DNA of 23,577 bases from Acidobacteriota bacterium (GTDB lineage Bacteria > Acidobacteriota > Terriglobia > Terriglobales > Acidobacteriaceae), in NCBI GenBank assembly GCA_021778815.1, contig JAJYBW010000006.1, forward strand, positions 1 through 23,577, in the 5' to 3' direction. Positions within the stretch are counted from its first letter, which is position 1. Every line of letters starts with the position of its first letter. The translations under genes and the position numbers were made by a program. This document shows positions 1-9,021 of the stretch, piece by piece. Below the pieces are notes generated by a model. It was not told where the DNA came from and did not search any database. It was given only the letters and a program-made list of their open reading frames with translations.

Positions 1-495
1 GAGTACCGCAATCACCTTGGTCTGGGTCAGGTTGGCGATTGGAGCTGTCTCTGTCAAGGAGCCTGAATCCGAATTGAAACCGCCGCCATGAATATTGATC
101 AGGACTCGATTCTGCTTCTCCGCCGGAACCTTTAGCGGAGTGATGATGAGCACCGGGACGCCGGCGATGGTGCTGTGCGATACGTTCACCGGGTATACCT
201 GTTCGAACTCTTTTCCCGCGCGGGCCTGCCAGGTATCGGTACCTTTTCTCCGCTGCGCGAGAGAACCATTCGGCTTGACGTCGGAGATGGGCCGCGCCAG
301 AAATTGCTGCGCCTGCGGACTGACGGTCTTGGGGATGGGAACGATGCGCGTGACATGGGCAGTTCCCTGCGAATCGATGTAGCTGGAATCTTTGCTTGGC
401 GCGGCGGCCGCTGTGGTTTGTCCCGAGCTTGGGGCGGGGGAAATGACCAGGAAGGCGATGAAGAACGAGGCAGCAAAGAGAGGGTATTTCTTCAT
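1..495 (-). CDS. Secreted alpha/beta-hydrolase (HSL-type esterase/lipase), partial
   Basis: The reverse strand is open from an ATG at 495 down to base 1, giving 165 codons with no stop, so the gene continues past the left edge. Residues 1 to about 26 form a signal peptide (MKKYPLFAASFFIAFLV then a small-residue region ending SSGQ), so the product is exported. The strand-turn sequence VLINIHGGGF places HGGG at residues 136-139. This is the oxyanion-hole motif of the hormone-sensitive-lipase/carboxylesterase branch of alpha/beta-hydrolases, which cleave carboxylic esters with a Ser-His-Asp triad. The GxSxG nucleophile elbow would lie beyond the window, so catalysis cannot be confirmed. It is divergent from the efflux operon. 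The Shine-Dalgarno candidate (GAAGG) is about 13 bases upstream, which is distant. The substrate is unknown. Confidence 0.85.
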   Translation of the reverse strand, partial: MKKYPLFAASFFIAFLVISPAPSSGQTTAAAAPSKDSSYIDSQGTAHVTRIVPIPKTVSPQAQQFLARPISDVKPNGSLAQRRKGTDTWQARAGKEFEQVYPVNVSHSTIAGVPVLIITPLKVPAEKQNRVLINIHGGGFNSDSGSLTETAPIANLTQTKVIAVL

Positions 496-649
496 GCCAG
501 ACACTATACCTTCTTTGCGTCGCAGTGCTCCAGCGTCGCGAAGGAATTCGCAGTTCGAGACTGGACCATTGCGTGATCACGACGATACTCTCACCGCATT
601 GACGCGCCATCTTAAGGTTATCTTCAGCCGGGATCCATACAAATTAAGT
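496..649. other. Divergent intergenic region
   Basis: These 154 bases separate the divergent hydrolase and efflux operon starts, so both promoters should lie here. A TTGACG hexamer at 599-604 resembles a -35 box, but no -10 box sits at a proper distance, so no promoter is called. Confidence 0.4.
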
Positions 650-2131
650 ATGTGCTTTCGCGCGACGGTTCATCCGCGCCTATCGACGACGCTCAAGTCG
701 CGGACCAAAGAATATTTTCGCTCGAAGAAATGGTGGGCGATGCTGCTCTTGCTGGGGCTGACCATGTGCTGGCCTCGATGTGAGGGCCAAGTATTGGTGC
801 AGGCGCCGATGCCTGCAGCCGATGCATCGCAGGCTGGTTCCGCGCCGGTCTCATCCGGGCAGGTTGCGACGACCGGTGCTCCCACCGCCATCACGCTGCA
901 AGAGGCAATCGATCGCGCGCGCCGATATTACGCGCAGTATAGAGCGGCGGTGATGAACGCCGAACTTGCAAAGCAGGACCGTGTGCAGGCTCGCGCAGCG
1001 ATGCTTCCCTCGATCAGCTATACCCAGCAATATCTGGGCACGCAAGGCAATGGAAAAATTCCTAGTGGTCGTTTCGTTACCAATGACGGCGTCCATGTCT
1101 ACCGCGCATGGGGCGTGTTTCATGAGGACATGCCGGCAGGCTTCTTTACGCTGGCACCCTATCGACGCGCGCAAGCGGCGGATGCGTTTGCGCAGGCACA
1201 GGCCGAAGTTGCGAGGCGAGGGCTGACGGTGACGGTGACGAACCTCTATTACAACGTCATCGTCGCGCAACGTGAAAATATCACCGCCCAGCAAAACCTG
1301 GATTCCGCGACCGAATTTCTGAGGACGACGAAAGACCTGGAGAAGGGTGGTGAAATTCCTCATGCCGATGTTCTGAAGGCACAGCTGCAATTCGATCAAG
1401 CGAAGATCGCGCTTCAGGAGGCGCAACTGGCAATGGAACGCGCGCATCTGGCCTTGGCCGTTCTGCTGTCGCCAGTTCTGGATGAAAATTTCGCAACAGT
1501 CGATGATCTCGACAACCCTCCAGCACTGCCTTCCGTGGATCAGGTGGATGCACTGGCCGAACATGCCAACCCGTACGTGCGTTCGGCCATGGCTGCGCTG
1601 AAGCAGGCGAACCAGGATGTTTCAATCGCCCGGGCTGGTTTTTTCCCGACGTTCACGCTGGATGCGGACTATGGCATTGAGGCCAACGCCTTCGCGCTGC
1701 ACAGCACGGTGGCAGCCTTTCCCGAAAAGGGAGTTCTGCCGAATCTCGGGTATTTCGTCACCGCAGGCATGAATCTTCCGATCTGGAACTGGGGCTCTAC
1801 GGAAAGTAAGTTGCGGCAGGCAAAATATCGGCGTCAGCAAGCGCAGGTAGAGTTGTCGCAAGTGCAACGGGAAGCGCTCAGTAATTTGAGCGCGTACTAT
1901 AACGAGGCCAGGGTGGCCCGCTCGGAGCTTGCAACGCTGCAACAGGACGCCAATCTTGCTTCCGATTCCCTCCGCCTGACAAAGTTGCAGTATAAGGCTG
2001 GGGATGCCATTGAGCTTGAAGTGTTGAGCGCGCAAACAGCGCTTTCTACCGCGAAAAATGCATTGGATATGGGAGAGGCTCGTTATCGAGTCGCTCTGGC
2101 AACGCTGCAGACCCTGACAGGAGAGTTTTAA
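650..2131 (+). CDS. TolC-family outer-membrane efflux protein
   Basis: Outer-membrane channel of a tripartite efflux pump: a trimeric beta-barrel plus alpha-helical tunnel that receives substrate from the adaptor and RND pump encoded next. The 493-residue product has a basic leader, a hydrophobic segment (MLLLLGLTMCW near residue 31) and then the typical TolC opening TLQEAIDRA. Two helical repeats follow, rich in Ala/Gln/Glu coiled coil (LTVTVTNLYYNVIVAQ in the first; ALSNLSAYYNEARVARSEL in the second), ending ATLQTLTGEF. The frame is open back to an ATG at 392, but that start would overlap the divergent hydrolase. I prefer ATG 650; ATG 740, just before the hydrophobic segment, is also possible. 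Neither has a strong ribosome site. The stop overlaps the next start by one base. Confidence 0.9.
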   Translation: MCFRATVHPRLSTTLKSRTKEYFRSKKWWAMLLLLGLTMCWPRCEGQVLVQAPMPAADASQAGSAPVSSGQVATTGAPTAITLQEAIDRARRYYAQYRAAVMNAELAKQDRVQARAAMLPSISYTQQYLGTQGNGKIPSGRFVTNDGVHVYRAWGVFHEDMPAGFFTLAPYRRAQAADAFAQAQAEVARRGLTVTVTNLYYNVIVAQRENITAQQNLDSATEFLRTTKDLEKGGEIPHADVLKAQLQFDQAKIALQEAQLAMERAHLALAVLLSPVLDENFATVDDLDNPPALPSVDQVDALAEHANPYVRSAMAALKQANQDVSIARAGFFPTFTLDADYGIEANAFALHSTVAAFPEKGVLPNLGYFVTAGMNLPIWNWGSTESKLRQAKYRRQQAQVELSQVQREALSNLSAYYNEARVARSELATLQQDANLASDSLRLTKLQYKAGDAIELEVLSAQTALSTAKNALDMGEARYRVALATLQTLTGEF

Positions 2132-3474
2132 TGCATCGGGCGAAGGAAACGGGATGTCTCGGACTGGCCGTTCGTACGGGTTCGGGAGCGGATCGAGTGC
2201 GCCCTCGAGTTGTCTCATTGTGGGCGGCAATGATCGCGGCGTCGGCTTTGATGCTTGTTTCGTCCGGGTGCAGCAGTGACAGTACGGTCCCGCCGCCGGA
2301 GCCGATTGTGAGCGTGGAGGTCGCGCCGGCGAAGCTGCAAACTATCACCGACATGGTCTCTGCGGAAGGCGTGTTGTATCCCATCCATCAGGCTTCCATC
2401 TCTCCGAAAATTACGGCGCCGGTGCGCAAGTTCTATGTTCAACGCGGCGACAAGGTGCGTCGCGGGCAGCTGCTGGCGGTGCTGGAGAACAAGGATCTCG
2501 CCGCCGCCGTTGTGTCGGCGCAGGGCGGCTACGATCAGGCGCAGGCGACGTATGCTTCGACGACTTCATCAGGGTTGCCGGAAGAAATTCAGACCGCAAA
2601 TCTAAACGTGGTGAATGCCAAGGCCACCTTGGCGGCCCAGCAGAAGCTGTACGACAGCGAGAACAAGCTGTACCAGCAGGGCGCGATTGCGCGCAGGCAA
2701 TTGGATGCGACGGAAGTCGCGTTGACCGCGGCTCAGAGCGCGTTCGCGACAGCGGAGAAACACTTGCACAACCTGCAAGCGGCTGGAGCGTCGCAGCAGA
2801 AGAAGGCGGCGCAGGGACAACTTGAAACGGCGCATGGACAATATCTGGGCGCAGCGGCGCAGTTGGGCTATACGGAAATCCGCAGCCCGATCAATGGTGT
2901 GGTCGCGGATCGCGCCGTCTATCCCGGCGACATTGCGCCGGCAGGCACGCCGCTGCTGATTGTGATGGACACGTCGAAGGTGGTGGTGCGGCTGCATATT
3001 CCGCAACAGCAGGCGGTGTTGCTGCAACTCGGTCAGGCGGCGACGCTGCGCATTCCGGGGCTCGACAAAGATGTTCCTGCCAAAGTGACGGTACTGAGTC
3101 CCGCGCTCGATCCGAACAGCACTACGGAAGAAATATGGGTGGAGGCGGACAATCCGAAGGGCGAACTGAAACCAGGAACGACGGCGCAGGTTTCAATCAC
3201 AGCGAAGACTGTCGCGAACGCGCTGGTCATCCCTGCGTCTGCGATATTGACGGGATCGGAAGGACAAACTTCCGTGATGGTGGTGAAGTCGGACAGTCGC
3301 GCGTATGCGCAGGACGTGAAGACGGGGATTCGGCAAGGGCCAATGATCCAGGTTCTCAGCGGACTTCAGCCGGGGGAGCAGGTGATCGTCAGCGGCCAGT
3401 ATGGATTGCCGGATAAGACAAAAGTGAAGGTCGCGCCGGCCAGCGCCAACGCTGGTATGAAGACAGGGGTATAG
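2131..3474 (+). CDS. RND efflux periplasmic adaptor (membrane fusion protein), lipoprotein
   Basis: Periplasmic adaptor that links the RND pump to the TolC-like channel. The 447-residue protein has a long leader and a lipobox (LVSSGC) with the lipidated cysteine at residue 47, so it should be anchored in the inner membrane. Next come the barrel-sandwich (lipoyl) half (ASISPKITAPVRKFYVQRGDKV), a long Ala/Gln-rich helical hairpin at about residues 125-240, and the second lipoyl half (IRSPINGVVADRAVYPGD). A beta-barrel and membrane-proximal domain with LVIPASAIL and LQPGEQVIVSG follow. The start ATG overlaps the TolC stop codon and has GGAG just upstream, indicating translational coupling. Nothing in the sequence indicates the substrate. 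Confidence 0.93.
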   Translation: MHRAKETGCLGLAVRTGSGADRVRPRVVSLWAAMIAASALMLVSSGCSSDSTVPPPEPIVSVEVAPAKLQTITDMVSAEGVLYPIHQASISPKITAPVRKFYVQRGDKVRRGQLLAVLENKDLAAAVVSAQGGYDQAQATYASTTSSGLPEEIQTANLNVVNAKATLAAQQKLYDSENKLYQQGAIARRQLDATEVALTAAQSAFATAEKHLHNLQAAGASQQKKAAQGQLETAHGQYLGAAAQLGYTEIRSPINGVVADRAVYPGDIAPAGTPLLIVMDTSKVVVRLHIPQQQAVLLQLGQAATLRIPGLDKDVPAKVTVLSPALDPNSTTEEIWVEADNPKGELKPGTTAQVSITAKTVANALVIPASAILTGSEGQTSVMVVKSDSRAYAQDVKTGIRQGPMIQVLSGLQPGEQVIVSGQYGLPDKTKVKVAPASANAGMKTGV

Positions 3475-3480
3475 AAGTCG

Positions 3481-6400
3481 ATGGCGGACATTTCATTGAA
3501 CGGTCCAGATAGCCCCGAGCGCGAAGAAACGCAGGTCCCTCTACTACGGTCGCCACAGCAACCTCCGGTCGGGATGACAAGTCTTTCAACCCCACTCAAG
3601 CCAACCGAGGGCTTGAATGGGCCACCCGCCAACGCGCGCGATACGGATGTGGAAGAGAAGCCTGCCTGGTTCGTCACCTATTCGAAAGCCGTGATTACGG
3701 TGATCGTTGCCTTATCGCTGGTGGGAGCGTTCATGGCGTTGAATATCCCCATCGCTGTTTTTCCCACGACAAATTTTCCGCGCGTGCTGATCGCTATCGA
3801 CAACGGCGTGATGCCGATCGATCAGATGCTGGTCACGATTACGCGTCCCATTGAAGAAGCCGTGAACACTGTGCAGGGACTGCAGACGGTGCGGTCGATC
3901 ACCAGCCGTGGCACGGCGGAAGTAGACCTGTTCTTCGACTGGAAAGTGGACATGTTCCAGACATTGCAGCGGGTGAATTCCGCCATGGCTGCAGTTCAAG
4001 CATCGTTGCCGCCGACGGCACGGATTGAAGCGACGCGGCTGCGCTTCTCCAGTTTTCCGATTCTTGGATTCGGCCTGACATCCAGCACGATGCCGGCAAC
4101 GCGGCTTTGGGAAGTGGCGACCTACGATATGAAGCCGCGGCTGAACCGGGTGAACGGCGTGGCTACGGTGCTGGTGCAAGGCGGGGAAGTGCCGGAATTC
4201 CACATTATTCCCGATCCGGCGAAACTGCTGCGGACCCGAGTGACGGTGACAGAAATTCTGGATGCTGTGCGCCGGACGAACCTGATTGAATCTCCGGGTC
4301 TGATTGCGGAACATCACAGCCTGGTGCTGGATCTGGTCGATGGCCAGGTACACGATCCCAGCGAGATCGCCAACATCGTGATCAAGAACACCTCCGCAGG
4401 TGTGCCTGTCCACATTGGCGATGTGGCCGAGGTGAAACCAGGCGTCAAGCCCGTTTACACGGTGGTGACGGCGGACGGCAAACCTGGTGTGCTGCTGAGC
4501 ATCAATCGTCAGCCGGGAACCAATACGGTGGCGGTGGCGGATGGGGTGTACGCGGAGCTGGCGCAGATCAGAAAAACTCTTCCGCCCGGAATTGACATCT
4601 CCGTGTACTACGACCAGGCGCAGTTGGTGAAGGAAGCCATTGCGAGCGTTCGCGATGCCATCCTGATCGGCATTGTTCTTTCGTGCATTGTGCTGATCGT
4701 CTTTTTGCGGGACTGGGGAAGCTCGCTGGTGGCGGGGCTGGTCATTCCGGTGACAATCACGCTGACCTTCATCGTGCTGAAACTGCTGGGGCAGACCTTC
4801 AACTTGATGACGCTGGGCGGCCTGGCCGCCGCGGTCGGCCTGGTGATCGACGACGCGATCGTGGTGGTAGAGAACATCGTGCTGCACCGCGACGCAGGCC
4901 AGGGAAGAATGCAGGCAGTGCAGAGCGCGCTGGGCGAACTGAAGGTGCCGTTGGTCGGCTCGACGCTGACGCCGGTCGTGATTTTTCTACCGTTGATTCT
5001 GATCAGTGGTGTGACGGGAACCTTCTTCCGGGCGTTGGCAATCACGATGGGGTCCGCCCTGATCTCGTCGCTGTTTCTGGCGCTGACGTGGACACCGACG
5101 CTGAGCCAATTTTTTGTTCGGCGAACGGACATGGTGCCACCGTCGGATCGGTTGGGCGCATTCGCTTCTCATGAGGATGAAACCCGACGGATGATGGAAG
5201 CCGAAGAGGCCAGCATCAGCGGCTTTATGAAGCGCATTATTGGTGGTTATGAGCGACTGCTGACGACGGTTCTGGCGCGACCGTTTTGGCTGGCCGGTTT
5301 CGCGGTTGTTCTGATTATTGTCTCGTACTTTTCTTATGCTTCGTTGGGCTCGGATCTGCTGCCAAAAATGGACGAGGGCGATTTTACAGTGGACTACATC
5401 ATGCCGCCCGGAAGTTCTTTAGCGGAGACAGATCGTGTGGTCGGCCACGTCGTCCAGATCATTCGCTCCATCCCGGAGGTGAAGGCAACTTCGCGGCGGA
5501 CGGGGCTGCAACTGGGGCTGGCAGCGGTGACGGAAGCCAACACCGGGGACATTTCCGTAAATCTGAAAAGCCATCGCAGCCGCGATATTTACGCGATTAT
5601 GAATGAAGTGCAGGACAAGGTCACGCAAGCGGAGCCGGCATTGGACATCGACCTGCACCAGACGCTGGAGGACATGATCGGCGACCTGACGAATGCTCCG
5701 CAGCCGGTCGATATCAAGTTGTTCAGCGAAGATCCGGATCTGCTGCGTCATTGGGCGCCGATTGTCGCGGATAAAATCTCTGGCGTTCCGGGAGTGGTGG
5801 GAGTCTTGAATGGAATCGACAACACCATCAGCAGTCCCGAGACGATCTATCACGTTCAACCGTCGGTGACCGCGACGAGTGGCTTCACTCCTGAGGAGGT
5901 GGCGACGGACGCGGGTGCGCTGCTGCAGGGGCAAACCGCGCCAACACCTTTGGTCGTGAACAATCGCGCGTATGACATCCGGGTTCGATTTCCGGAGCAG
6001 AATCGCGCAACCCCACAGGCAATGGACAACACCATGCTGGTCAGCTCCGCGGGGACGACGGCGACGCTGGGTGCGCTCGCAACCGTGCAGAATCTTCCCG
6101 GGCAGACGGAAATTCTGCGGGAAAACCTGCAGCGGCTGGTGGAAGTTTCTGCGCGGCTGCAGGGGACAAGTCTGGGGCAGGCCATTGTCGGCGTGAAAAA
6201 AGCGGTGGCGTCGGTGAATCTTCCGCCGCAGATTCGAGTGGAATACGGCGGGACGTACGCGACACAGCAGCAGTCCTTTCGCGATTTGTTGATGGTACTG
6301 TTTGCAGGGCTGCTCCTGGTGTTTCTGGTGCTGCTGTTTGAGTTCCGATCCTTCTCCGCGCCGGTGTCGATTCTGGCGTCGGCGGTGTTGTCCACCTCGG

Positions 6401-6768
6401 GAGTGTTTCTTGCGTTGATGATTACCGGAACGGACTTCAATATTTCTTCTTTCATGGGACTCATCATGGTGGTGGGCATTGTTGCGAAGAACGGAATTTT
6501 GCTGCTGGATGCCGACGTAAAATTTCGTGCGCTGGGTATGTCTCCGAAAGATGCCATGATCCAGGCTGGCCGCAGACGGCTGCGTCCCATCATGATGACG
6601 GCGGTAGCAGCGGTGGCGGGAATGTTTCCGCTGGCACTGGCGCTGGGTGCCGGTTCGCAGATGTTGCAGCCCTTGGCGATCGCGGTGATTGGAGGCATTC
6701 TCATCTCCATGGTGTTGTCGCTGGTCATCACTCCAGCGGTTCACTATTACATGGCAGGAAAAAGTTGA
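3481..6768 (+). CDS. RND multidrug-type efflux pump, inner-membrane subunit (HAE1/AcrB-like)
   Basis: Proton-driven inner-membrane pump of the tripartite system. The 1095-residue product shows the duplicated RND architecture: TM1 near residues 72-90, a periplasmic porter/docking loop, TM2-TM6 near 390-560, TM7 near 605, a second periplasmic loop, and TM8-TM12 near 930-1085. The proton-relay aspartates are present as a DD pair at 457-458 in GLVIDDAIVVVEN. The partner lysine is at 1003 in GIVAKNGILLLD, equivalent to AcrB Asp407/Asp408/Lys940. The DD pair favours the hydrophobe/amphiphile exporter branch over CzcA/CusA metal pumps. An unusual proline-rich, hydrophilic leader of about 60 residues precedes TM1. 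The gene starts 6 bases after the adaptor. The substrate is unknown. Confidence 0.95.
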   Translation: MADISLNGPDSPEREETQVPLLRSPQQPPVGMTSLSTPLKPTEGLNGPPANARDTDVEEKPAWFVTYSKAVITVIVALSLVGAFMALNIPIAVFPTTNFPRVLIAIDNGVMPIDQMLVTITRPIEEAVNTVQGLQTVRSITSRGTAEVDLFFDWKVDMFQTLQRVNSAMAAVQASLPPTARIEATRLRFSSFPILGFGLTSSTMPATRLWEVATYDMKPRLNRVNGVATVLVQGGEVPEFHIIPDPAKLLRTRVTVTEILDAVRRTNLIESPGLIAEHHSLVLDLVDGQVHDPSEIANIVIKNTSAGVPVHIGDVAEVKPGVKPVYTVVTADGKPGVLLSINRQPGTNTVAVADGVYAELAQIRKTLPPGIDISVYYDQAQLVKEAIASVRDAILIGIVLSCIVLIVFLRDWGSSLVAGLVIPVTITLTFIVLKLLGQTFNLMTLGGLAAAVGLVIDDAIVVVENIVLHRDAGQGRMQAVQSALGELKVPLVGSTLTPVVIFLPLILISGVTGTFFRALAITMGSALISSLFLALTWTPTLSQFFVRRTDMVPPSDRLGAFASHEDETRRMMEAEEASISGFMKRIIGGYERLLTTVLARPFWLAGFAVVLIIVSYFSYASLGSDLLPKMDEGDFTVDYIMPPGSSLAETDRVVGHVVQIIRSIPEVKATSRRTGLQLGLAAVTEANTGDISVNLKSHRSRDIYAIMNEVQDKVTQAEPALDIDLHQTLEDMIGDLTNAPQPVDIKLFSEDPDLLRHWAPIVADKISGVPGVVGVLNGIDNTISSPETIYHVQPSVTATSGFTPEEVATDAGALLQGQTAPTPLVVNNRAYDIRVRFPEQNRATPQAMDNTMLVSSAGTTATLGALATVQNLPGQTEILRENLQRLVEVSARLQGTSLGQAIVGVKKAVASVNLPPQIRVEYGGTYATQQQSFRDLLMVLFAGLLLVFLVLLFEFRSFSAPVSILASAVLSTSGVFLALMITGTDFNISSFMGLIMVVGIVAKNGILLLDADVKFRALGMSPKDAMIQAGRRRLRPIMMTAVAAVAGMFPLALALGAGSQMLQPLAIAVIGGILISMVLSLVITPAVHYYMAGKS

Positions 6769-6812
6769 CGAACTACGCAGGCGACCGTGGCTTCGACATT
6801 TGAAGGTCTAAG

Positions 6813-7520
6813 GTGAACGTAGAGCCTATGCGAGTGCTGATAGTGGAGGACGAAGAACGGTTGGCGGAGAACATCGCGGCGGCGCTGCGAGAAGGTCCGG
6901 GCTACGCAGTGGACATCGCCGGTGACGGAGAGACAGGCGCGTATCTGGCGGAGAGAGGCGAGTACGACCTGATCATTCTGGATTTGATGCTGCCCAAGAT
7001 CAGCGGTCCCGACGTTTTGCAGCGTCTGCGGAAGAAAGGTCAGAAGGCGCCTGTGCTGGTGCTGACTGCGATTACGTCGAAGGCGTCCATTGTCGAGCTG
7101 TTGAACTCTGGCGCCGATGATTACGTAGGAAAGCCGTTCGACCTGGGCGAATTGGTCGCGCGGGTGAAGGCGCTGATTCGTCGCGGTAAGGGTGTCAGCC
7201 ATCCTTTGATTCGCGTAGGAGACCTGGAAGTGGACACGGTGGAACGGTGCGTGCGATGCGGGGGCGTGGAAGTGGAATTGTCGCCGACGGAATATCGCAT
7301 CCTTGAATACCTGAGCCATCGACCGAGTGCGATCGTTTCCAAAGAATCGCTGCTGGAGCATTTGTACGACTTCAACTGGGAGCGCCACTCGAACGTGATT
7401 GAGGCGCACGTTTCAAATTTGCGCCGCAAGCTGAACCGTGGAGGAGAAGAGCTATGGATTGAGACGCTGCGCGGGCGCGGATATCGGTTGACTGCGGTGG
7501 TACGCGAGGCGCAGCCATGA
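6813..7520 (+). CDS. OmpR/PhoB-family response regulator
   Basis: DNA-binding response regulator of 235 residues. The receiver domain spans about residues 6-120, with the acidic pocket E12/D13, phospho-acceptor D57 (IILDLMLP), a switch Thr in VLVLTA and the conserved Lys in DDYVGKPF. The C-terminal winged-helix domain (about 135-230) has the hallmark sequences LSPTEYRILEYL, SNVIEAHVSNLRRKL and IETLRGRGYRL. I take the GTG at 6813 because a GAAGG lies at a suitable distance; the ATG at 6828 is an alternative that removes only five residues. The gene sits 44 bases after the pump and its stop overlaps the kinase start. It very likely regulates the upstream efflux genes in response to a signal sensed by the kinase. 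Confidence 0.95.
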   Translation: MNVEPMRVLIVEDEERLAENIAAALREGPGYAVDIAGDGETGAYLAERGEYDLIILDLMLPKISGPDVLQRLRKKGQKAPVLVLTAITSKASIVELLNSGADDYVGKPFDLGELVARVKALIRRGKGVSHPLIRVGDLEVDTVERCVRCGGVEVELSPTEYRILEYLSHRPSAIVSKESLLEHLYDFNWERHSNVIEAHVSNLRRKLNRGGEELWIETLRGRGYRLTAVVREAQP

Positions 7521-8962
7521 AGCCCTACTCTCTGACTCGACGCTTGGTTGTGACTGTGCTGCTGGTGGAACTGATGCTGGCTGCCGCTGCGACAGGGCTG
7601 GCGTTGTTGTATGAGCGCCAGCAAAATCTGCATGCGTTCGATTTGATGCTGCGCGGCCGGGCGGATTCTCTGTTGGGGGCGGTGCAGGATGCTGAAGATG
7701 CCGGCGACAATGTGATGCTGGATCCCAAGGCGCTGGACCTGCCGCGCGGCGACTTGTATGGGGTCAGAAACGAGTCTGGCCGCGTGGTGGGCAGTTCATC
7801 CAATTGGAACCACGCGGTTGAGCAGGCAGTCGGCGAACAGGGAAGCGGCCGCAATTTTCGATTAGGAAAAAAATGGTATCGGGGACTTGCGCTGCACGGA
7901 GTGCGGCAAATCGATATCGGCGACCAAAAGCCGGGAATTGCGCGTCCGGTCGTGATTTTCTATGCGTCGTCGTTAAAACCCTTCTGGGCGGCGATGAGCC
8001 ATGCGGCGAAATTTCTGGTGATTTCTAATTTTCTGATCCTGTTATTTACCGCGGGAACACTATTCATCCTTCTGCGGCGAGGGATGGCCCCGCTGCAGGA
8101 GTTGGCGGGGGCGGCTGCGGGCATCTCTTCGAACGCGCTGCAGTTTCGCGCACCTCCGGATGCATTTGCAGTGCAGGAGCTGGCCGTGCTGGCGCACGCA
8201 CTGGAGTCGGCGATGAGTCGACTGGAGAAAGCGTTTGTGCAGCAGCAGATATTTGTGCACGATGCGGCGCATGAGTTGAAGACGGCGGTCACAATCATAA
8301 AATCTTCGTTGCAGTTGCTGACCTCTCGCAAGCGAACCGCGGCGGAGTATGAACGCGGATTGGAGCTGTGTCTGTCAGACTGCGCGCGCATGGAAGACCT
8401 GGTGCAGAAACTGCTCCTGCTGGCCAGGGTTGAGCAGCCGCGTGAAGAGCAGGTCACGGCGTCAGAGACCAACTTGAACGAATGTTTACGCGAGGTGGCG
8501 GAGCAAATGGAACCTCTGGCCACTGTGCGCGGCGTGAAGCTGGCGGTGAATTTGGAAGAGAGCGCGACGGCGCGCATCGCTTTCGATGACTGTGCGACGC
8601 TGGCGACGAACCTGATGGTCAACGCGTTGCAGCATACCCCGGCGGGAGGGATAGTAATGCTGCGGGTTCAAGCATCGAGAGGAATGACGAGCTTTCGTGT
8701 CGAGGACAGCGGCGAAGGCATTCCTAAAGAAGATTTGCCGCGCGTCTTTGATCGCTTTTATCGCGGGGATCCATCGCGGTCGAGGAATACGGGAGGCGCC
8801 GGATTGGGGCTGGCAATTTGCAAAGCGCTGGCTGAAGGTGCGGGTGGGCAGATTGAAATTACCAGTGAGGTTGGTCGCGGGACAATTGCCGAGGTGACAC
8901 TTCCGGCGTCGGACGAAGGACGAATCACCCGGCCGCTGCAGGAAGTTCTCAGCGACCGCTAG
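7517..8962 (+). CDS. Sensor histidine kinase
   Basis: Membrane sensor kinase of 481 residues, partner of the response regulator, with which it overlaps by 4 bases (ATGA). It has an N-terminal TM helix (about 9-31), a periplasmic sensor region of about 130 residues, a second TM helix (about 165-187) and a HAMP linker (RRGMAPLQELAGAA). The HisKA dimerisation domain carries the phosphorylated H252 (HDAAHELKTAV). The HATPase_c domain shows the N box (NLMVNALQHTP), G1 (VEDSGEGIP), F box (VFDRFYRGD) and G2 (GGAGLGLAICKAL). The position after His-Glu-Leu-Lys-Thr is Ala rather than the more common Pro. The sensor domain matches nothing I recognise, so the signal is unknown. All catalytic boxes are intact. 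Confidence 0.95.
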   Translation: MKPYSLTRRLVVTVLLVELMLAAAATGLALLYERQQNLHAFDLMLRGRADSLLGAVQDAEDAGDNVMLDPKALDLPRGDLYGVRNESGRVVGSSSNWNHAVEQAVGEQGSGRNFRLGKKWYRGLALHGVRQIDIGDQKPGIARPVVIFYASSLKPFWAAMSHAAKFLVISNFLILLFTAGTLFILLRRGMAPLQELAGAAAGISSNALQFRAPPDAFAVQELAVLAHALESAMSRLEKAFVQQQIFVHDAAHELKTAVTIIKSSLQLLTSRKRTAAEYERGLELCLSDCARMEDLVQKLLLLARVEQPREEQVTASETNLNECLREVAEQMEPLATVRGVKLAVNLEESATARIAFDDCATLATNLMVNALQHTPAGGIVMLRVQASRGMTSFRVEDSGEGIPKEDLPRVFDRFYRGDPSRSRNTGGAGLGLAICKALAEGAGGQIEITSEVGRGTIAEVTLPASDEGRITRPLQEVLSDR

Positions 8963-9021
8963 GTGCAACGTTGTAAATGGACCGCCAAGTATTCCCGGCG
9001 GCGAACCAAGGGAGAGCAAAG

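Noticed and set aside
392..649. Upstream extension of the TolC-like gene to ATG 392
   Set aside because: It would overlap about 100 bases of the divergent hydrolase gene, and the extra residues look like non-coding translation with no signal peptide at the start.
3712..4887. 391-codon open frame on the minus strand
   Set aside because: It is a His/Arg/Gln-rich antisense shadow of the RND pump gene, with no family motif.
5419..6744. 441-codon open frame on the minus strand
   Set aside because: Low-complexity basic antisense shadow of the RND pump gene.
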